Translations under genes and position numbers: made by a program
From: an uncultured Alcanivoracaceae bacterium
Lineage (GTDB): Bacteria; Pseudomonadota; Gammaproteobacteria; Xanthomonadales; Marinicellaceae
Assembly (NCBI GenBank): GCA_947311585.1
Contig: CAMZLQ010000129.1
Location: 1-34,638, forward strand
Direction of reading: 5' to 3'
DNA length: 34,638 nucleotides
Notes under the pieces: model-generated
What the model saw: only the letters and a program-made list of their open reading frames with translations
Database searches by the model: none
What the model was told of the DNA's origin: nothing
Shown: positions 20,163 to 30,183 of the stretch, piece after piece
Position numbering within the stretch: the first letter of the stretch is position 1
Layout of the letters: each line of letters begins with the position of its first letter

Positions 20163-20645
20163 TCATGCTTTTCTCGACAATAACCAATAAAAAGTGCCCA
20201 CTGCGACTACATCACCTGAAGAATCCTTGATGGTGGTTTGCACTTGGTATTTGAGTTCATCTTTAACCTCTGGAATTTCGCAAATACACTGCGCAGTTAA
20301 ATCACCTTTGGCTTTCTTGATGTATTCCATTTCCATTTTGGTTAAGATGCCGCGAATCTGACTGCTCATGCCTGACAATACCGCCAAACCACTGGTAACT
20401 TCTCCAAGATTTATCAAGGCAACCGCATGAATACTGCGCAGGTGATTTTTATTCGATTTTCGCTCTTTTAAAAATGCGTGGCAATGCCCTGGCTTTAAAT
20501 CGGTGATTAATGCTTTAATGCTTCCCGTGTAAGCCGCCATTCGGCCCACCATGTGGGAAAATAGCTTTTTACCAAAAGGTTTGTCTTTTAACTTTTTCCA
20601 GTTCGCTAGTATTTTTTCGCCAGGTGATTCGTTATTTTGTGCCAT
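20163..20645 (-). CDS. DUF4442-type hotdog-fold protein
   Basis: NWKKLKDKPFGKKLFSHMVGRMAAYTGSIKALITDLKPGHCHAFLKERKSNKNHLRSIHAVALINLGEVTSGLAVLSGM. Confidence 0.8.
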   Translation of the reverse strand: MAQNNESPGEKILANWKKLKDKPFGKKLFSHMVGRMAAYTGSIKALITDLKPGHCHAFLKERKSNKNHLRSIHAVALINLGEVTSGLAVLSGMSSQIRGILTKMEMEYIKKAKGDLTAQCICEIPEVKDELKYQVQTTIKDSSGDVVAVGTFYWLLSRKA

Positions 20646-20670
20646 AATACGATTTTTTTATAATTGAGTA

Positions 20671-21966
20671 ATGAAAATGTACCCCAATCATTATAAATAT
20701 GTTTCAAAAATTATCAACCAAGGACTGCAAAAGGCAAGACTTGATGGTGTTCTTATCTATTCTGGGCATGCAAACAATTATTTTCTTGACGATATGCCGT
20801 ATGCTTTTGTTTGCAACCCGCATTTTAAATGGTTGGTGCCGATTACCGAAACACCGCATTGCATTATTCATTATAAACCAGCAGAAAAACCTAAATTATA
20901 TTTGTATCAACCCAAAGATTATTGGCATTCGTTGCCAAAAACAGTCAAAGGGCAGTGGGCAGAGTATTTTGAAATCATTCCTGTAGCCAATAAAGAAGAA
21001 GTGCCTGATTTTAGTCAGTTAAAAAACCATGCTTGGATTGGACAAGAAGATTCTTGCGAATACGACAACCTCAAACACAATCCGCGCACTTACATGGATT
21101 ACGTACATTGGCACCGTGCAGTTAAAACCGAATATGAAATTAATAACATACGTCAAGCCAACACACGGGCACTGCGTGGTCACAAAGCCGCATACCAAAG
21201 CTTCAAAAAAGGCTTTAGTGAATTTGAATGCCATTTAGCGTATATGCTTGCCACAGAACATAATGAATACCAACTGCCTTATGGCAATATTGTGGCTCAA
21301 AATGAAAACGGTGCGGTCTTGCATTACCAACACACGCAACGTTTTCGTCACCCTGTAGAAAACCTTAAATCCTTTCTTATTGATGCAGGTTGTCAGGTTA
21401 ATGGCTATGCCTCCGACATCACACGCACTTATGCTTACGATGACAAAAGTGAATTTGCCCAATTAATTACTGCTCTTGAAAAAATGCAAATAGAAATTGG
21501 CAAAAAGGCGGTTGTTGGCAGCAGTTATGTTGACCTGCACGCCCAAGCACATTTTATGATAGCCAATATTTTAATTGATTTTGAAATTATTTGTGGTTCG
21601 GCAACCCAAGCCGTGGAAACAGGCTTAAGCAATGTCTTTTTACCTCATGGTTTAGGGCATTATTTGGGCTTGCAAGTGCATGATATCGGTGGTCATCAAA
21701 GCGATGAAGAGGGCAATATTTTATCGCCACCCGAATTACACCCTTTTTTACGACTCACCCGAACTCTGCAAGAAAACAATGTTTTAACCATAGAACCAGG
21801 CATTTATTTTATTGATATGCTGCTCGAAAAAGCCAAAGCAACAAAGCAAGGGAATTTTATTAATTGGTTACGAATCGAAGATTTTAAACCTTATGGTGGC
21901 ATCAGAATCGAAGATAATATTGTCGTTAAAGCAAAAAACTCTCTTAATTTGACACGTGGTTATTAA
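20671..21966 (+). CDS. pepQ: Xaa-Pro dipeptidase
   Basis: GLQKARLDGVLIYSGHANNYFLDDMPYAF; IDAGCQVNGYASDITRTYAYD; LPHGLGHYLGLQVHDIGGH; TIEPGIYFI. Confidence 0.93.
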   Translation: MKMYPNHYKYVSKIINQGLQKARLDGVLIYSGHANNYFLDDMPYAFVCNPHFKWLVPITETPHCIIHYKPAEKPKLYLYQPKDYWHSLPKTVKGQWAEYFEIIPVANKEEVPDFSQLKNHAWIGQEDSCEYDNLKHNPRTYMDYVHWHRAVKTEYEINNIRQANTRALRGHKAAYQSFKKGFSEFECHLAYMLATEHNEYQLPYGNIVAQNENGAVLHYQHTQRFRHPVENLKSFLIDAGCQVNGYASDITRTYAYDDKSEFAQLITALEKMQIEIGKKAVVGSSYVDLHAQAHFMIANILIDFEIICGSATQAVETGLSNVFLPHGLGHYLGLQVHDIGGHQSDEEGNILSPPELHPFLRLTRTLQENNVLTIEPGIYFIDMLLEKAKATKQGNFINWLRIEDFKPYGGIRIEDNIVVKAKNSLNLTRGY

Positions 21967-22244
21967 CCCTGCTAGATAATACCATTCATCAGGAGTTAAA
22001 GAAATTCCCATATCAAGGCGTAGCCTGCAATTAATGGTTGTTCCCTTGATAAAGGCTGCAACGCTGAGATGGGGGTTTCTTTAACTCCCTATCTTGTTGA
22101 AATATAAATGAAAGGTCTAAACCTATTCGCTCTTGGACTGCGTTATCAGCATTTGATATAGGATGGCTAAACCTTCATGCTGATGCCTTGCCAAGAACAA
22201 ATAGGATTAGACTGATGAGCGGTATTATCTAGCAGGGTTAATAA
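21960..22244. repeat. 285-bp nested multi-arm palindromic element
   Basis: 24-bp perfect outer inverted repeat (21960-21983/22221-22244); arm 1 21992-22011/22069-22088; arm 2 22114-22136/22191-22213; each arm has an inner hairpin (22012-22018/22044-22050; 22145-22152/22177-22184). Confidence 0.9.
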
Positions 22245-22251
22245 TAAAGCC

Positions 22252-22824
22252 TTACTTCATCCTTGGTAGGGTTACACCTTTTTGACCTTGGTATTTGCCT
22301 TTTTTGTCTTTGTAGGAGGTTTCGCATTCTTCATCGGATTCAAAGAAAAGAAATTGTGCCACGCCTTCATTAGCATAAATTTTGGCTGGTAAGGGTGTGG
22401 TGTTTGAAAATTCGAGTGTAACATGTCCTTCCCATTCGGGTTCTAGCGGTGTCACATTGACGATGATTCCACAACGGGCGTAGGTAGACTTACCTAAACA
22501 AATAGTCAAAACATTGCGAGGAATTTTTAAATACTCGACTGTTCGAGCCAGTGCAAATGAATTTGGCGGGATAATGCAAACATCCGACTTGACATCGACA
22601 AAGCTAGCAGGGTCAAAGTTTTTTGGATCGACAATGGACGAATTAATATTAGTAAAGATTTTAAATTCATCCGCACACCTGACATCGTAACCATAGCTTG
22701 AAGTGCCGTAGGAAATTTTTTTATTATCCTTATCTGAAGAAGTGACTTGTCCGTCCTCAAAAGGAGAAATCATGCCATGTTCCAATGCCATTTTTTTTAT
22801 CCATCTGTCTGATTTTATTGTCAT
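22252..22824 (-). CDS. dcd: dCTP deaminase
   Basis: [76 protein letters not shown]. Confidence 0.96.
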   Translation of the reverse strand: MTIKSDRWIKKMALEHGMISPFEDGQVTSSDKDNKKISYGTSSYGYDVRCADEFKIFTNINSSIVDPKNFDPASFVDVKSDVCIIPPNSFALARTVEYLKIPRNVLTICLGKSTYARCGIIVNVTPLEPEWEGHVTLEFSNTTPLPAKIYANEGVAQFLFFESDEECETSYKDKKGKYQGQKGVTLPRMK

Positions 22825-22832
22825 CTTTATGC

Positions 22833-23873
22833 CTATAAGTTATGAAGTTTAAGTTCAGGGATGTCTTTATTAATATCTACGGGTAATTGAGCGAGTAACT
22901 GCCCCACTTTCATTGCCACAACCAAGCCTTTTTGAGAAATTTCAGAATCTATTCCCCAAACATTTTCGGGTGTGCCTTCGTCCATGTTTTGGCGGATATT
23001 GATATTTAAAGGCAGTTGCCCAAGTAAGTGCGTATCAAATTTGGCTAACATTTTGTTTGCCGCACCTTCTCCAAAAATATGCGATTCGTGGTTGCAATTT
23101 GGGCAGGTAAAGACACTCATGTTTTCGATAACTCCAAGCACTGGAATTTCGACTTTTTCAAACATTGCAAAGGCTTTTTGTGCATCTATCATGGAAATAT
23201 CTTGCGGCGTGGTGACCACAACGGTTGCGGTAACTGGTATTTTTTGTACCATTGTTAATTGAATATCGCCGGTTCCTGGTGGTAAATCTATCAACAAATA
23301 ATCCACTTCATCCCAACGGGTTTCTTCCACCATTTGCATCAAAGCCTTGGTTATCATTGAACCACGCCAAATAGCCGGGGATTCTTCATCTATCATGTAA
23401 CCCAAGGACATGCTTTGAATGCCATCGGCATTAACTGCAATAAAGCTTTTGTTGTCAGGAGAGGTGGGTTTACCGTAATCTCCTAGCATACGAGGCATAC
23501 TCGGTCCATAAATATCGGCATCCAAAATGGCAACGCGTGCACCCAGTTTTTGTAAAGACTTGGCAAGCATGACTGTTACTGTAGATTTTCCAACACCGCC
23601 TTTTCCTGATGCGATAGCAATTATATTTTTCACACCCTTTATTGATTCAATGTCTTTTTTTGTTTTGTGGGTGCGAATTTCAGTTTTTAATTGAGACTCT
23701 TGATTGTAACACGCATTTAGAGCCTGACTGATTTCGGATTCAAATCCTTGAAAAGGAAATTTTAGCGAGAAATGTACGGCGTCTTTTTCCTTAACTTCGA
23801 TTGATTTTCCAAAAGTTAAATCGGTGACAGGATTTTTTGCATTTGCCACGCATTGTTTGATTTCTTTATTCAT
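22833..23873 (-). CDS. apbC: Mrp/ApbC family Fe-S carrier P-loop ATPase
   Basis: [57 protein letters not shown]. Confidence 0.94.
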   Translation of the reverse strand: MNKEIKQCVANAKNPVTDLTFGKSIEVKEKDAVHFSLKFPFQGFESEISQALNACYNQESQLKTEIRTHKTKKDIESIKGVKNIIAIASGKGGVGKSTVTVMLAKSLQKLGARVAILDADIYGPSMPRMLGDYGKPTSPDNKSFIAVNADGIQSMSLGYMIDEESPAIWRGSMITKALMQMVEETRWDEVDYLLIDLPPGTGDIQLTMVQKIPVTATVVVTTPQDISMIDAQKAFAMFEKVEIPVLGVIENMSVFTCPNCNHESHIFGEGAANKMLAKFDTHLLGQLPLNINIRQNMDEGTPENVWGIDSEISQKGLVVAMKVGQLLAQLPVDINKDIPELKLHNL

Positions 23874-25416
23874 GTTCTAGCACCTTGGCTAATAGCTGTT
23901 GGGTTGATTTATCAAGATGAACTTCTTCAAGAGTATCGTCTTGGATGTGCTCAACTATATTTCGAGCAATGGATTTACCGAGTTCAACTCCTGGTTGATC
24001 AAAGCAGTTGATGTTCCATATAACGGATTGAACATATATCATGTGTTCGTACATAGATAACAATTGACCAAGTGAACTGGGCGTTAACTCTTTGAGCAAG
24101 ATTGTGGTGCTTGGACGGTTGCCGGGGCAGTTGAACTGTTTTTCATCGTCATCGCTGCCATTCATTAACGCTGCTGATTGGGCTAACATGTTTATCAACA
24201 AGTATTTTTTTGCTTCCGTTTGCGGCCCCAGAACCCCAATAAAGTCGATGGGTAATACGTCTTTACTTTGGTGAAAAGCTTGAAAAAAAGCGTGTTGAGA
24301 TAATTGCCCATGATCACCAAATAACCATGGCGATGTAGATACACTGACTTCTTCGCCATTGACGTCATGCATTTTGCCGTTGCTTTCCATCATCAGTTGT
24401 TGTAACCATGCAGGCAGATGCTTTAAATTGGCATCATAGGGAATCACAGCATAGGCAGTGAGCTGCATGAAATTACGGTACCATATTGATAGCATTGCCA
24501 TCAAAACAGGTATATTTTGAGCAAAATTGGTTTCTTTAAAATGTTTATCCATTTTCTCAGCGCCAGCCAAAAAGGATAAAAATGCTTTTTCGCCAATTGC
24601 CATCAATAAGGGAAAGCCAATGGAGGACCAAACCGAAAACCGTCCGCCGGTTGCATTATCAAATGGCAATACATGACTCTTGGGAACACCAAATTGCTCA
24701 GCTTTAGGTTCATTTGCTGTTGCAACAACAAAAGATTGGTTGTTTTGGGTTGGCTGATAATTTTTCTTTTTGACCAACAGCGCTTTTATCGCATGTGCAT
24801 TTTTTAGTGTTTCTATCGTGCCTAAGCTTTTTGAGCTAACACAAAAGAGTGTTCGCTCTATATCGGTTGTATTGACTATTGATTTTAATCTAACATCGTC
24901 AATACTGGCAAAATAGAGTACCTTAACTTTGCTTTTCATTTGCAAGTCCGTCAAAGCTTGAATGGCAATTTTGGGCCCAAGGTAAGAGCCTCCTATGCCA
25001 ATATTAACCACAGTTTCAACGCGCTTGCCAAATGCAGTTAACCACTTACCTGAAGAGTAGTTTTGCGCCACTTTAAACATTTTATTTCTGTCGTTTATCA
25101 TCTGAACAGGTGGGTTTGTTTGCCTTTGTAAAGTGTGCGTTGCAGGTTTGTTCTCAGTGACATTAATGTTATGCCCTGTAAATAGGTGAGTGATTTTTTT
25201 TGCGAGTTGACTGGCGTTTGCTAATTTTATTAAAGAGCTAAGAATTTCTGGAGTTATCCAGTTTTTTGAGAAATCAACAAAAACATCTTCCACTTCAAAT
25301 GATAACGATGTGGCTCTGTTATGTGATTGACTAAATAGCGCTTGCAAATCTTTAACCGATTCATCACACGCTAATTTTTTTAATTGTTGCCACTGGGCTA
25401 AAAAATCTTGATTCAT
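23866..25416 (-). CDS. pgi: Glucose-6-phosphate isomerase
   Basis: NIGIGGSYLGPKIA; GGRFSVWSSIGFPL; LPAWLQQLMMESNGK; FDQPGVELGKSIA. Confidence 0.96.
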   Translation of the reverse strand: MNQDFLAQWQQLKKLACDESVKDLQALFSQSHNRATSLSFEVEDVFVDFSKNWITPEILSSLIKLANASQLAKKITHLFTGHNINVTENKPATHTLQRQTNPPVQMINDRNKMFKVAQNYSSGKWLTAFGKRVETVVNIGIGGSYLGPKIAIQALTDLQMKSKVKVLYFASIDDVRLKSIVNTTDIERTLFCVSSKSLGTIETLKNAHAIKALLVKKKNYQPTQNNQSFVVATANEPKAEQFGVPKSHVLPFDNATGGRFSVWSSIGFPLLMAIGEKAFLSFLAGAEKMDKHFKETNFAQNIPVLMAMLSIWYRNFMQLTAYAVIPYDANLKHLPAWLQQLMMESNGKMHDVNGEEVSVSTSPWLFGDHGQLSQHAFFQAFHQSKDVLPIDFIGVLGPQTEAKKYLLINMLAQSAALMNGSDDDEKQFNCPGNRPSTTILLKELTPSSLGQLLSMYEHMIYVQSVIWNINCFDQPGVELGKSIARNIVEHIQDDTLEEVHLDKSTQQLLAKVLEHE

Positions 25417-25470
25417 ATTGTCGGTATTTTACCTATTGCATACTTATTTTAAAACAATATACCCAAAAAA

Positions 25471-25496
25471 AAACCCATCCGATCCTGGATGGGTTT
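25471..25496 (-). terminator. Rho-independent terminator, likely for the pcnB-folK transcript
   Basis: 10-bp stem aaacccatcc/ggatgggttt with 6-nt loop; minus-strand T-tract follows (tttttttttgggtat). Confidence 0.8.
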
Positions 25497-25592
25497 TATT
25501 AATGCTATATTATTTATTTTGCCCTGTATCGTTTTGTAGATGGAAATGAAAAGTAACCTGCTTCAAAACATGCGTCTATATTAGCAATGCTT

Positions 25593-25686
25593 TGGTATTT
25601 ATGCAACTATTTGTTGTTTTTGCTCAAAATAGTTGTAAATTTGTCTCTAATCAGCAACTTCTTATTATTATGTTGCATAAATACCA
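25593..25686. repeat. 94-bp nested palindromic element abutting the pcnB-folK stop codon
   Basis: Perfect 15-bp inverted repeat tggtatttatgcaac (25593-25607) / gttgcataaatacca (25672-25686); internal caactattt...aaatagttg. Confidence 0.8.
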
Positions 25687-27435
25687 CTATATTTTTTTAA
25701 TAATGTCGTTTGCTTCACTCTTTTTATCGTAATATTTTCCTAATTTTCCTTTTTTTGGGATGATTATCTCACTATTTAATTCGAGTAATGGAACAATAAC
25801 GAAGCTTCTTTCGGTTATATGGGGGTGGGGAATCTCTAAATGTTGCTGTTTTACCACATTATTGCCATACAATAAAATATCAATGTCGATGACTCGCGGA
25901 CCCCATTTTTCAGTTTTGGTTCTTCCCATCTTAATTTCAATTATTTTTAACGCTTCAAGTAAATCCACAGGTTTGAGTTTTGTTCTGATTTTGATTGCCG
26001 TGTTAATAAAGTCTTGTTGATTTGTTTTACCCCACGGCTTGGTTAAATACAGACTTGCCGTTTCAAGTGTTGTTATGTGGGCTGATTCATCAATCAGTTC
26101 CAGGGCTTTTTTAATATTGGCTTGAGAGTCGCCAACGTTACTGCCTAAACCCAAATAACAAGTGTGTGATTTAGGGCTTAGTTTTATTTTTTTAACTCGG
26201 GGTGGAAAAATAAGTTCTTTTTGCTTTTGGGCTGATAGTTTTTGAATATCCGTCCACCACTGCGCTAGTGTTTCAATTTCTGGAGTTTCGGATTGACGTA
26301 ACAATAAAAAATCATAAGCGGCTCTAAAGCGAGGATTCTCTAATGTCGCAAACACCCTTTTGCCTTTAGTAAAATTAAAACGGTATTGCAACAACCAAAT
26401 ATGCCTAATGCCTATTTGAATAACTTTGGGAATCGCCAAACGTGTTCGTGCTATAATAAATGTTTCATTCGCAGCGGTATTGACCGCTTCATAAAGTGGC
26501 ACTTTTTTGTTTTCCAATCGGTCGATTATTTCTCGTGCAAAGGGCCACATAAAACAGGCAAAAAGGAAAATTGGGGTGATACTCTTACCTTGTGCAATAC
26601 GCGAATCGGTGCTGTTCAATGCACGCTCTATAAAAGACTTGTTTTGGGGATTTTTATCTATAGCAGAATGAATTTTTGGAAAAATAAATTGAAACAAGTT
26701 AAATTTTTTCATTAACCTATAGGCTTCTGTGCCATTACTGCAATGAAATAACTTAACCAATTCATCAAATAGCCGTGCTGGAGATACATTGGCTATTGTT
26801 TGGTGTTCGGATTGGGTGGCTTGAGTAATTTTGTCTGACATTTTCAAGCCCAGTTTTGCTTGAAACCTTATCGCTCGAATCATTCTCACAGGGTCTTCAA
26901 TTATTCGTGTGCGATCATCCCCAATAAACTTTAGTTGGTTTTCTGATAGGTCTTTGTAACCATTGCAATAATCCAAAATATTGGCATTTTGAATATCAAA
27001 ATACAACGCATTACAGGTAAAATCACGCCTTACTGCGTCTTGATCAATTGTGCCAAATACATTATCCCTAACTATTTGACCTTTTTTTAACTCTCTTTGT
27101 CCGTGTTTTTGCGATCCTCGAAATGTTGCTACTTCGTACATTTCATGATTGCAGTAAACATGAGCTAAACGAAAGCGACGCCCAATAATGCGGCATTCTC
27201 GCTTAAATACGGCTTTTATTTCATCAGGAGTGGCATTGGTGGCAATGTCAAAATCTTTAGGCTGTTTGTTCAACAGTAAATCGCGAACAGCTCCACCAAC
27301 AATATAAGCTTGGTAGTTGTTTTCGATGAGTTTAGTGATTATGACTTGAGCAGAAGGTGAAATTTTACCAGTATCAATGCCGTGTTGGGACTGATTGTAG
27401 GTTTGAAGTTTGATTTTAGACAATTTTTTCAACAA
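25687..27435 (-). CDS. Fusion: poly(A) polymerase PcnB (N-terminal) plus 6-hydroxymethyl-dihydropterin pyrophosphokinase FolK (C-terminal)
   Basis: N-term AYIVGGAVRDLLLNKQPKDFDIATNATPDEIKAVFKR, RRDFTCNALYFD; C-term CYLGLGSNVGDSQANIKKAL, KWGPRVIDIDILLYGNNVV, IPHPHITERSFVIVPLLEL, all in one ORF. Confidence 0.92.
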   Translation of the reverse strand: MLKKLSKIKLQTYNQSQHGIDTGKISPSAQVIITKLIENNYQAYIVGGAVRDLLLNKQPKDFDIATNATPDEIKAVFKRECRIIGRRFRLAHVYCNHEMYEVATFRGSQKHGQRELKKGQIVRDNVFGTIDQDAVRRDFTCNALYFDIQNANILDYCNGYKDLSENQLKFIGDDRTRIIEDPVRMIRAIRFQAKLGLKMSDKITQATQSEHQTIANVSPARLFDELVKLFHCSNGTEAYRLMKKFNLFQFIFPKIHSAIDKNPQNKSFIERALNSTDSRIAQGKSITPIFLFACFMWPFAREIIDRLENKKVPLYEAVNTAANETFIIARTRLAIPKVIQIGIRHIWLLQYRFNFTKGKRVFATLENPRFRAAYDFLLLRQSETPEIETLAQWWTDIQKLSAQKQKELIFPPRVKKIKLSPKSHTCYLGLGSNVGDSQANIKKALELIDESAHITTLETASLYLTKPWGKTNQQDFINTAIKIRTKLKPVDLLEALKIIEIKMGRTKTEKWGPRVIDIDILLYGNNVVKQQHLEIPHPHITERSFVIVPLLELNSEIIIPKKGKLGKYYDKKSEANDIIKKI

Positions 27436-27555
27436 CTCACTATTTTATTACTTTACCATTTACTAATATAAGAGGATAATGAGCAGACTGCGTTATTACA
27501 CCTCGTATTGAACAAACGCAAGTTTAACATTTATTAAGAAAAATTGGAGAATTAA

Positions 27556-27879
27556 ATGACATTTGTGGTTACTGAAGCATGTATTAAATGCAAATATACA
27601 GATTGTGTGGAAGTCTGCCCTGTTGATTGCTTTCACGAGGGACCAAATTTTTTAGTTATTGACCCAGAAGAATGCATTGATTGCACTTTATGTGAGCCCG
27701 AGTGTCCCATTGAAGCAATTTACCCTGAAGATGATTTGCCAGAAGGACAAGAACAATTTATAAAAATTAATGAAGAGCTTTCTTTAGATTGGCCTGTTAT
27801 TACTAACATGAAAGACGCACCTGAAGATGCCGATGATTGGGCAGAGGTTATTGATAAACTTCACTTATTAGAAAAGTAA
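27556..27879 (+). CDS. fdxA: Ferredoxin FdxA (7Fe-8S type)
   Basis: [62 protein letters not shown]. Confidence 0.95.
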   Translation: MTFVVTEACIKCKYTDCVEVCPVDCFHEGPNFLVIDPEECIDCTLCEPECPIEAIYPEDDLPEGQEQFIKINEELSLDWPVITNMKDAPEDADDWAEVIDKLHLLEK

Positions 27880-27900
27880 GCTTTACTTTTAGGACACAAA

Positions 27901-27940
27901 AAAGAGTTTAGATTGCTTCAATAAGCTTACTAAACTCTTT
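27901..27940. terminator. Bidirectional terminator between the convergent fdxA and dsbA-like genes
   Basis: 11-bp stem aaagagtttag (27901-27911)/ctaaactcttt (27930-27940), A-rich upstream and T-rich downstream. Confidence 0.8.
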
Positions 27941-27947
27941 GTATTTT

Positions 27948-28679
27948 TTACTGAGCAACAAGCCCCATTGCCTGTGCCTCTTTTTTAACCAAAAAATTCA
28001 ATACTTTTAAGGTTCTATTCCTGTCCTTAATTTTGTTTGAAACTTTATATTTGCCATTAACAACCAAACTAGGGGTTCCTGTTATTTGCATTTTAAACCC
28101 CGTGTTATCGGCCTTGCGTTGGGCAGCATCCAATATAAAAGACTCGGCCGTACTCAGAAAAGCTTCTTTATTGACACCTGCTTCATTCGCGTACCAACTT
28201 GCGAGTTCATCAATAGTCCTAAATCTTTTATGGTCTTCATGCAAAGCCTTAAATAGCTGGCTGTGGGTCTTATCCAAAATACCCATTGTTTCTGCGGTAA
28301 GAAAACTTTGTTGAAAAATTGCCCATGCTGGTTGAAAATTAAGAGGAACTCGTTTTAAAACAGCATAATCAGGCTTGCCTTCTACCCATTTATTTAAAAA
28401 AGGTTCAAAGTGATAACAATGAGGGCATGTGTAACCAAAAAACTCGTACACAACCACATGAGATTTGTCATCCGTTTCATAGGGTGTACCAAGTTCGAAA
28501 TAATCAACTCCAACTTTAAATTCTTCCTGAGTTGTTGTCGATTCTTTATCAACCTTTTTATCAGAACTTAACGGTTTTGTTTGAACAGTCTTAACTGGTT
28601 CTTGAGTCGTTTTAGGCTCATCTTTATTGCAAGAAGTTAAAGCCACCGATAGAAAAAAAGTCAATAAAAGTATTCTCAT
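27948..28679 (-). CDS. DsbA-like thiol:disulfide interchange lipoprotein
   Basis: Lipobox LTSC in MRILLLTFFLSVALTSCNKDE; active site FFGYTCPHCYHFEP; ITGTPSLVVNGKY. Confidence 0.88.
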   Translation of the reverse strand: MRILLLTFFLSVALTSCNKDEPKTTQEPVKTVQTKPLSSDKKVDKESTTTQEEFKVGVDYFELGTPYETDDKSHVVVYEFFGYTCPHCYHFEPFLNKWVEGKPDYAVLKRVPLNFQPAWAIFQQSFLTAETMGILDKTHSQLFKALHEDHKRFRTIDELASWYANEAGVNKEAFLSTAESFILDAAQRKADNTGFKMQITGTPSLVVNGKYKVSNKIKDRNRTLKVLNFLVKKEAQAMGLVAQ

Positions 28680-29332
28680 TATTGCGTTAACCCCATTTCT
28701 TTAGCTTCTTTTTTTGCGACAAAATTAGCTAAGTCCAATACCGCAGTAAAGCTTTTAAGCACCTTTTTATTGGGCGCATATTTGCCATTAATAACAATAG
28801 ATGGCGTCGAAGTAATTTTCATCTTTCTCATCATGTTATCTGACTGACGAATCTTGGAGTCAATCATAAAAGAGTTGGCAGTAGAGAGAAATGCTTCTTT
28901 ATCAACATTAAATTTTTCAGCATACCATTGAGCTACCTCTTCTATGGTTCGAAATTTGATGTGTTCTTTATGAATAGCATCAAACATGGCTCTGTGTGTT
29001 TTTTCTGCAATCCCCATAGTCTCGGCTGTGTAATATGCCTTAGCTAAAACATCCCAACCCCGCTGAAAAACAACAGGAACCCTGACAAGCTTCACATTTT
29101 TGGGCAGGTTTTTTTGCCAAGGCGCTTCTAAGACTTCAAAATGCGCACAATGAGGGCATTTATATCCAAAAAACTCATAAATAATGACTTGGTCTTTAGT
29201 TTCTGTATCAAAAACTGGATTTAAAAGAGTGTAGTGTAAACCTTCTTCGTAGGGAACTTGAACTTTAGCCTCTGTTTGAGAGAATGCTGTAAAAGAAACC
29301 AACAAAAAAACTATTGTGATTAGTTTATTCAT
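28679..29332 (-). CDS. dsbA: Periplasmic thiol:disulfide interchange protein DsbA
   Basis: Signal peptide; FFGYKCPHCAHFE; ITSTPSIVINGKYAP. Confidence 0.9.
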   Translation of the reverse strand: MNKLITIVFLLVSFTAFSQTEAKVQVPYEEGLHYTLLNPVFDTETKDQVIIYEFFGYKCPHCAHFEVLEAPWQKNLPKNVKLVRVPVVFQRGWDVLAKAYYTAETMGIAEKTHRAMFDAIHKEHIKFRTIEEVAQWYAEKFNVDKEAFLSTANSFMIDSKIRQSDNMMRKMKITSTPSIVINGKYAPNKKVLKSFTAVLDLANFVAKKEAKEMGLTQ

Positions 29333-29358
29333 AATTAAATCTCGATATAAAATATTAT

Positions 29359-29958
29359 TTAGTATAGACCTTGGATATAACTTGCCAATGCTTTGATTTC
29401 AGCGTCGCTTAAGTATTGTGCAACATCTGCCATAATTTTGCCATTGTCATCATCTGCGGTAATTTCACCCGCCTTAAAAGCCATTAAACGTTGTTCGGTG
29501 TAGGCTGAGTGTTGACCCGCTAACACGGGATAACCTGATAAAGGGTTGCCTTTACCTGTTATGCCATGACACGCCATACAGGCAGGTATTTTTAATTTCT
29601 TAACTCCGCCTTGGTAAATTGCTTTACCCGCTTCCATTAAATCAGCGTTAGCAGAACCAATATTTGATTTTTGAGAAGAGAAATAAGCGGCTAAATCTTG
29701 CATATCCGCATCATTTAAACCAGCTACCATACCACCCATCACCGTGGCTTTTCGTTGACCACTTTTAAATAAAGACAACTCTCTGGCAATATACTGTTCA
29801 TGCTGACCTGCTAGTTTGGGCCAAACTGGATTGGTACTATTACCATCTGCTCCATGACAAGAGGCACACATTGCCGACTTTGTTTTGCCCGCTTCTGCAT
29901 CACCAGCATTAACATTTAATGCAAAAAATAAAGACATTATAACAATAGCTTTTTTCAT
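29359..29958 (-). CDS. Cytochrome c4-like dihaem c-type cytochrome
   Basis: Two CXXCH sites (CASCHGADG, CMACHGITG); likely start MKKAIVIMSLFF at 29958. Confidence 0.92.
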   Translation of the reverse strand: MKKAIVIMSLFFALNVNAGDAEAGKTKSAMCASCHGADGNSTNPVWPKLAGQHEQYIARELSLFKSGQRKATVMGGMVAGLNDADMQDLAAYFSSQKSNIGSANADLMEAGKAIYQGGVKKLKIPACMACHGITGKGNPLSGYPVLAGQHSAYTEQRLMAFKAGEITADDDNGKIMADVAQYLSDAEIKALASYIQGLY

Positions 29959-30183
29959 GATTGTTTTTACTCCTAACCGAATTTGTTGTTTCAATATCGG
30001 TATTATAAGGCGAAACCCCCTGTTGCATAAAGTGATAACGTAAAAAGTTGTCATTTTAACCCCATAACATGGACTTCTAGCTCAATCAGCTTTAAAGTGA
30101 TATATGCATAAATCACCTTAATTATTTTTGATTGAGTGATTTTGACCACAGCTTTGCCTAATAGTTTAAAAGTAATCTGTTTT

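Noticed and set aside
21960-22060. Minus-strand coding-like reading LDMGISLTPDEWYYLAGL within the palindromic element
   Set aside because: The palindrome gives similar readings from both arms (EMGVSLTP on the plus strand) and I could not tie it to a family; treated as a by-product of the structure.
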